From Paludibacteraceae bacterium (GTDB lineage Bacteria > Bacteroidota > Bacteroidia > Bacteroidales > Paludibacteraceae): a stretch of DNA of 5,025 nt. The notes below the pieces were generated by a model. It made no database searches and had not been told where the DNA came from. It saw only the letters and a list, made by a program, of their open reading frames with translations. The stretch is taken from contig JAFPLG010000082.1 in the NCBI GenBank assembly GCA_017402895.1, forward strand, positions 1-5,025. Reading direction: 5' to 3'. Below, in pieces: positions 4,475 through 5,025 of this stretch. Position numbers and translations under genes: made by a program. The first letter of the stretch is position 1, and every line of letters begins with the position of its first letter.

Positions 4475-5025
4475 ATGAAAAAGGTAACACTTCTTGCTCT
4501 TTTTAGCCTGATCACTCTCGGAGTTCGGGCTGATCTTTCGGAGGACTTCAACTCTCTTAGTTCCGGAACATGGTCCACAGAGACGAATGTAGATCTTCCT
4601 TCGGGTACGTGGACGTTTGGTGGCGGGGCTGTGTATAACAAGTCCAATAGTGTCATCGCCATTAAGTTCAACAACGCGAACGCATACATGATATCGCCTG
4701 CGATGGACAGCCTTGCCACGATTGAATTCAAATATCGATCCGGCGGCAGTAACAAGAAAGTGGAGATTGCATACCAGATCGGTTCAGAGGCATGGCAAGT
4801 GATAGATACCCTTTCTATCCCATCTTCTTCCTCGTCGTTCTCCTCGTATTCTCATGCTGTTCCGGCAGACTCCTCTTTAAATGTGCGCGTACGTATAAAA
4901 GGCCTTGCAAGCAGTATATTTATTGATGATGTTCTCCTCAAAAACCCCGTGCAGGGTCAAGGTGGCGGAACAGTTGTGCCCGGCGAACCTGATCCGGAAT
5001 TTACCCGTCCGGAATATGTAGCTAC
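4475..5025 (+). CDS. Secreted protein with N-terminal beta-sandwich-like domain (3' end outside window)
   Basis: The frame is open from ATG 4475 to the window edge (183 full codons), so the gene is truncated by the window and not broken. MKKVTLLALFSLITLGVRA is a signal peptidase I signal with cleavage predicted before Asp20. Residues 20-155 look like a beta-sandwich adhesion or carbohydrate-binding domain: LSEDFNSL and SGTWTFGGGAVYN at the start, AYMISPAM and TIEFKYRSGGSNKKVEIAYQ in the middle, and VRVRIKGLASSIFIDDVLL at the end. The last is the 'fluidity-to-IDDV' ending common in MAM-like and discoidin-like modules. A Ser-rich run (SIPSSSSSFSSYS) sits in the centre. From about 156, GQGGGTVVPGEPDPEFTRPEY is a flexible linker to a second domain not seen here. 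An extracellular polysaccharide-acting enzyme such as a lyase is plausible but unproven. Confidence 0.78.
   Translation, partial: MKKVTLLALFSLITLGVRADLSEDFNSLSSGTWSTETNVDLPSGTWTFGGGAVYNKSNSVIAIKFNNANAYMISPAMDSLATIEFKYRSGGSNKKVEIAYQIGSEAWQVIDTLSIPSSSSSFSSYSHAVPADSSLNVRVRIKGLASSIFIDDVLLKNPVQGQGGGTVVPGEPDPEFTRPEYVA

Noticed and set aside
4438..4755. 105-codon open frame on the minus strand
   Set aside because: It is antisense to the secreted-protein gene, whose signal peptide and promoter box support the + strand.

Overview
The window looks like a chromosomal segment from a Bacteroidales bacterium of the Prevotella/Paludibacter/Muribaculum kind. I cannot name the genus. The evidence is the protein families (a DUF6029-type outer-membrane protein, two Omp28-like thiol lipoproteins and an Ig-like secreted protein with a T9SS-like tail). 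It also includes two boxes matching the Bacteroidetes -7 consensus TAnnTTTG and the lack of clear Shine-Dalgarno sites. All six supported genes are on the + strand.

Region 1 (1-3763) is a compact four-gene operon whose promoter lies before the window. It holds the 3' part of a DUF6029-like beta-barrel protein, then an Omp28-like CxxC lipoprotein that starts inside the previous stop codon (TAATG). Next is a small secreted Ig-like protein whose start overlaps the lipoprotein's end by 38 bp. A second, larger Omp28-like CxxC lipoprotein follows after a 2-nt gap. All four products are predicted to leave the cytoplasm. The two lipoproteins are paralogues: EVIPES just after the lipid cysteine, then R-[RK]-H-[VL] and EFTG before the CxxC. 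I infer an envelope or cell-surface thiol-redox or adhesion module; the substrate is unknown.

The most unusual signal is that both lipoprotein genes carry four tandem copies of a 7-bp repeat inside the signal-peptide codons: CATACAT x4 at 1177-1204 and TTGGYTC x4 at 2399-2426. Seven is not a multiple of three, so gain or loss of one unit shifts the frame. In three of the four cases the shifted frame stops within about 65 nt, and in the fourth it stops about 205 nt downstream. This is the layout of a slipped-strand ON/OFF switch, here placed independently in two paralogues of one operon. Whether it actually varies cannot be told from one sequence.

Region 2 (3764-4373) holds a YbjQ/UPF0145 gene with a good Bacteroidetes promoter whose -33 box lies in an inverted repeat. 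It is followed by a structured 3' region ending in a strong intrinsic terminator. Region 3 (4374-5025) has a -7 box with a 14-bp near-palindrome just upstream, then the 5' part of a secreted protein with an N-terminal beta-rich domain and a Pro/Gly linker. Its main domain lies beyond the window.
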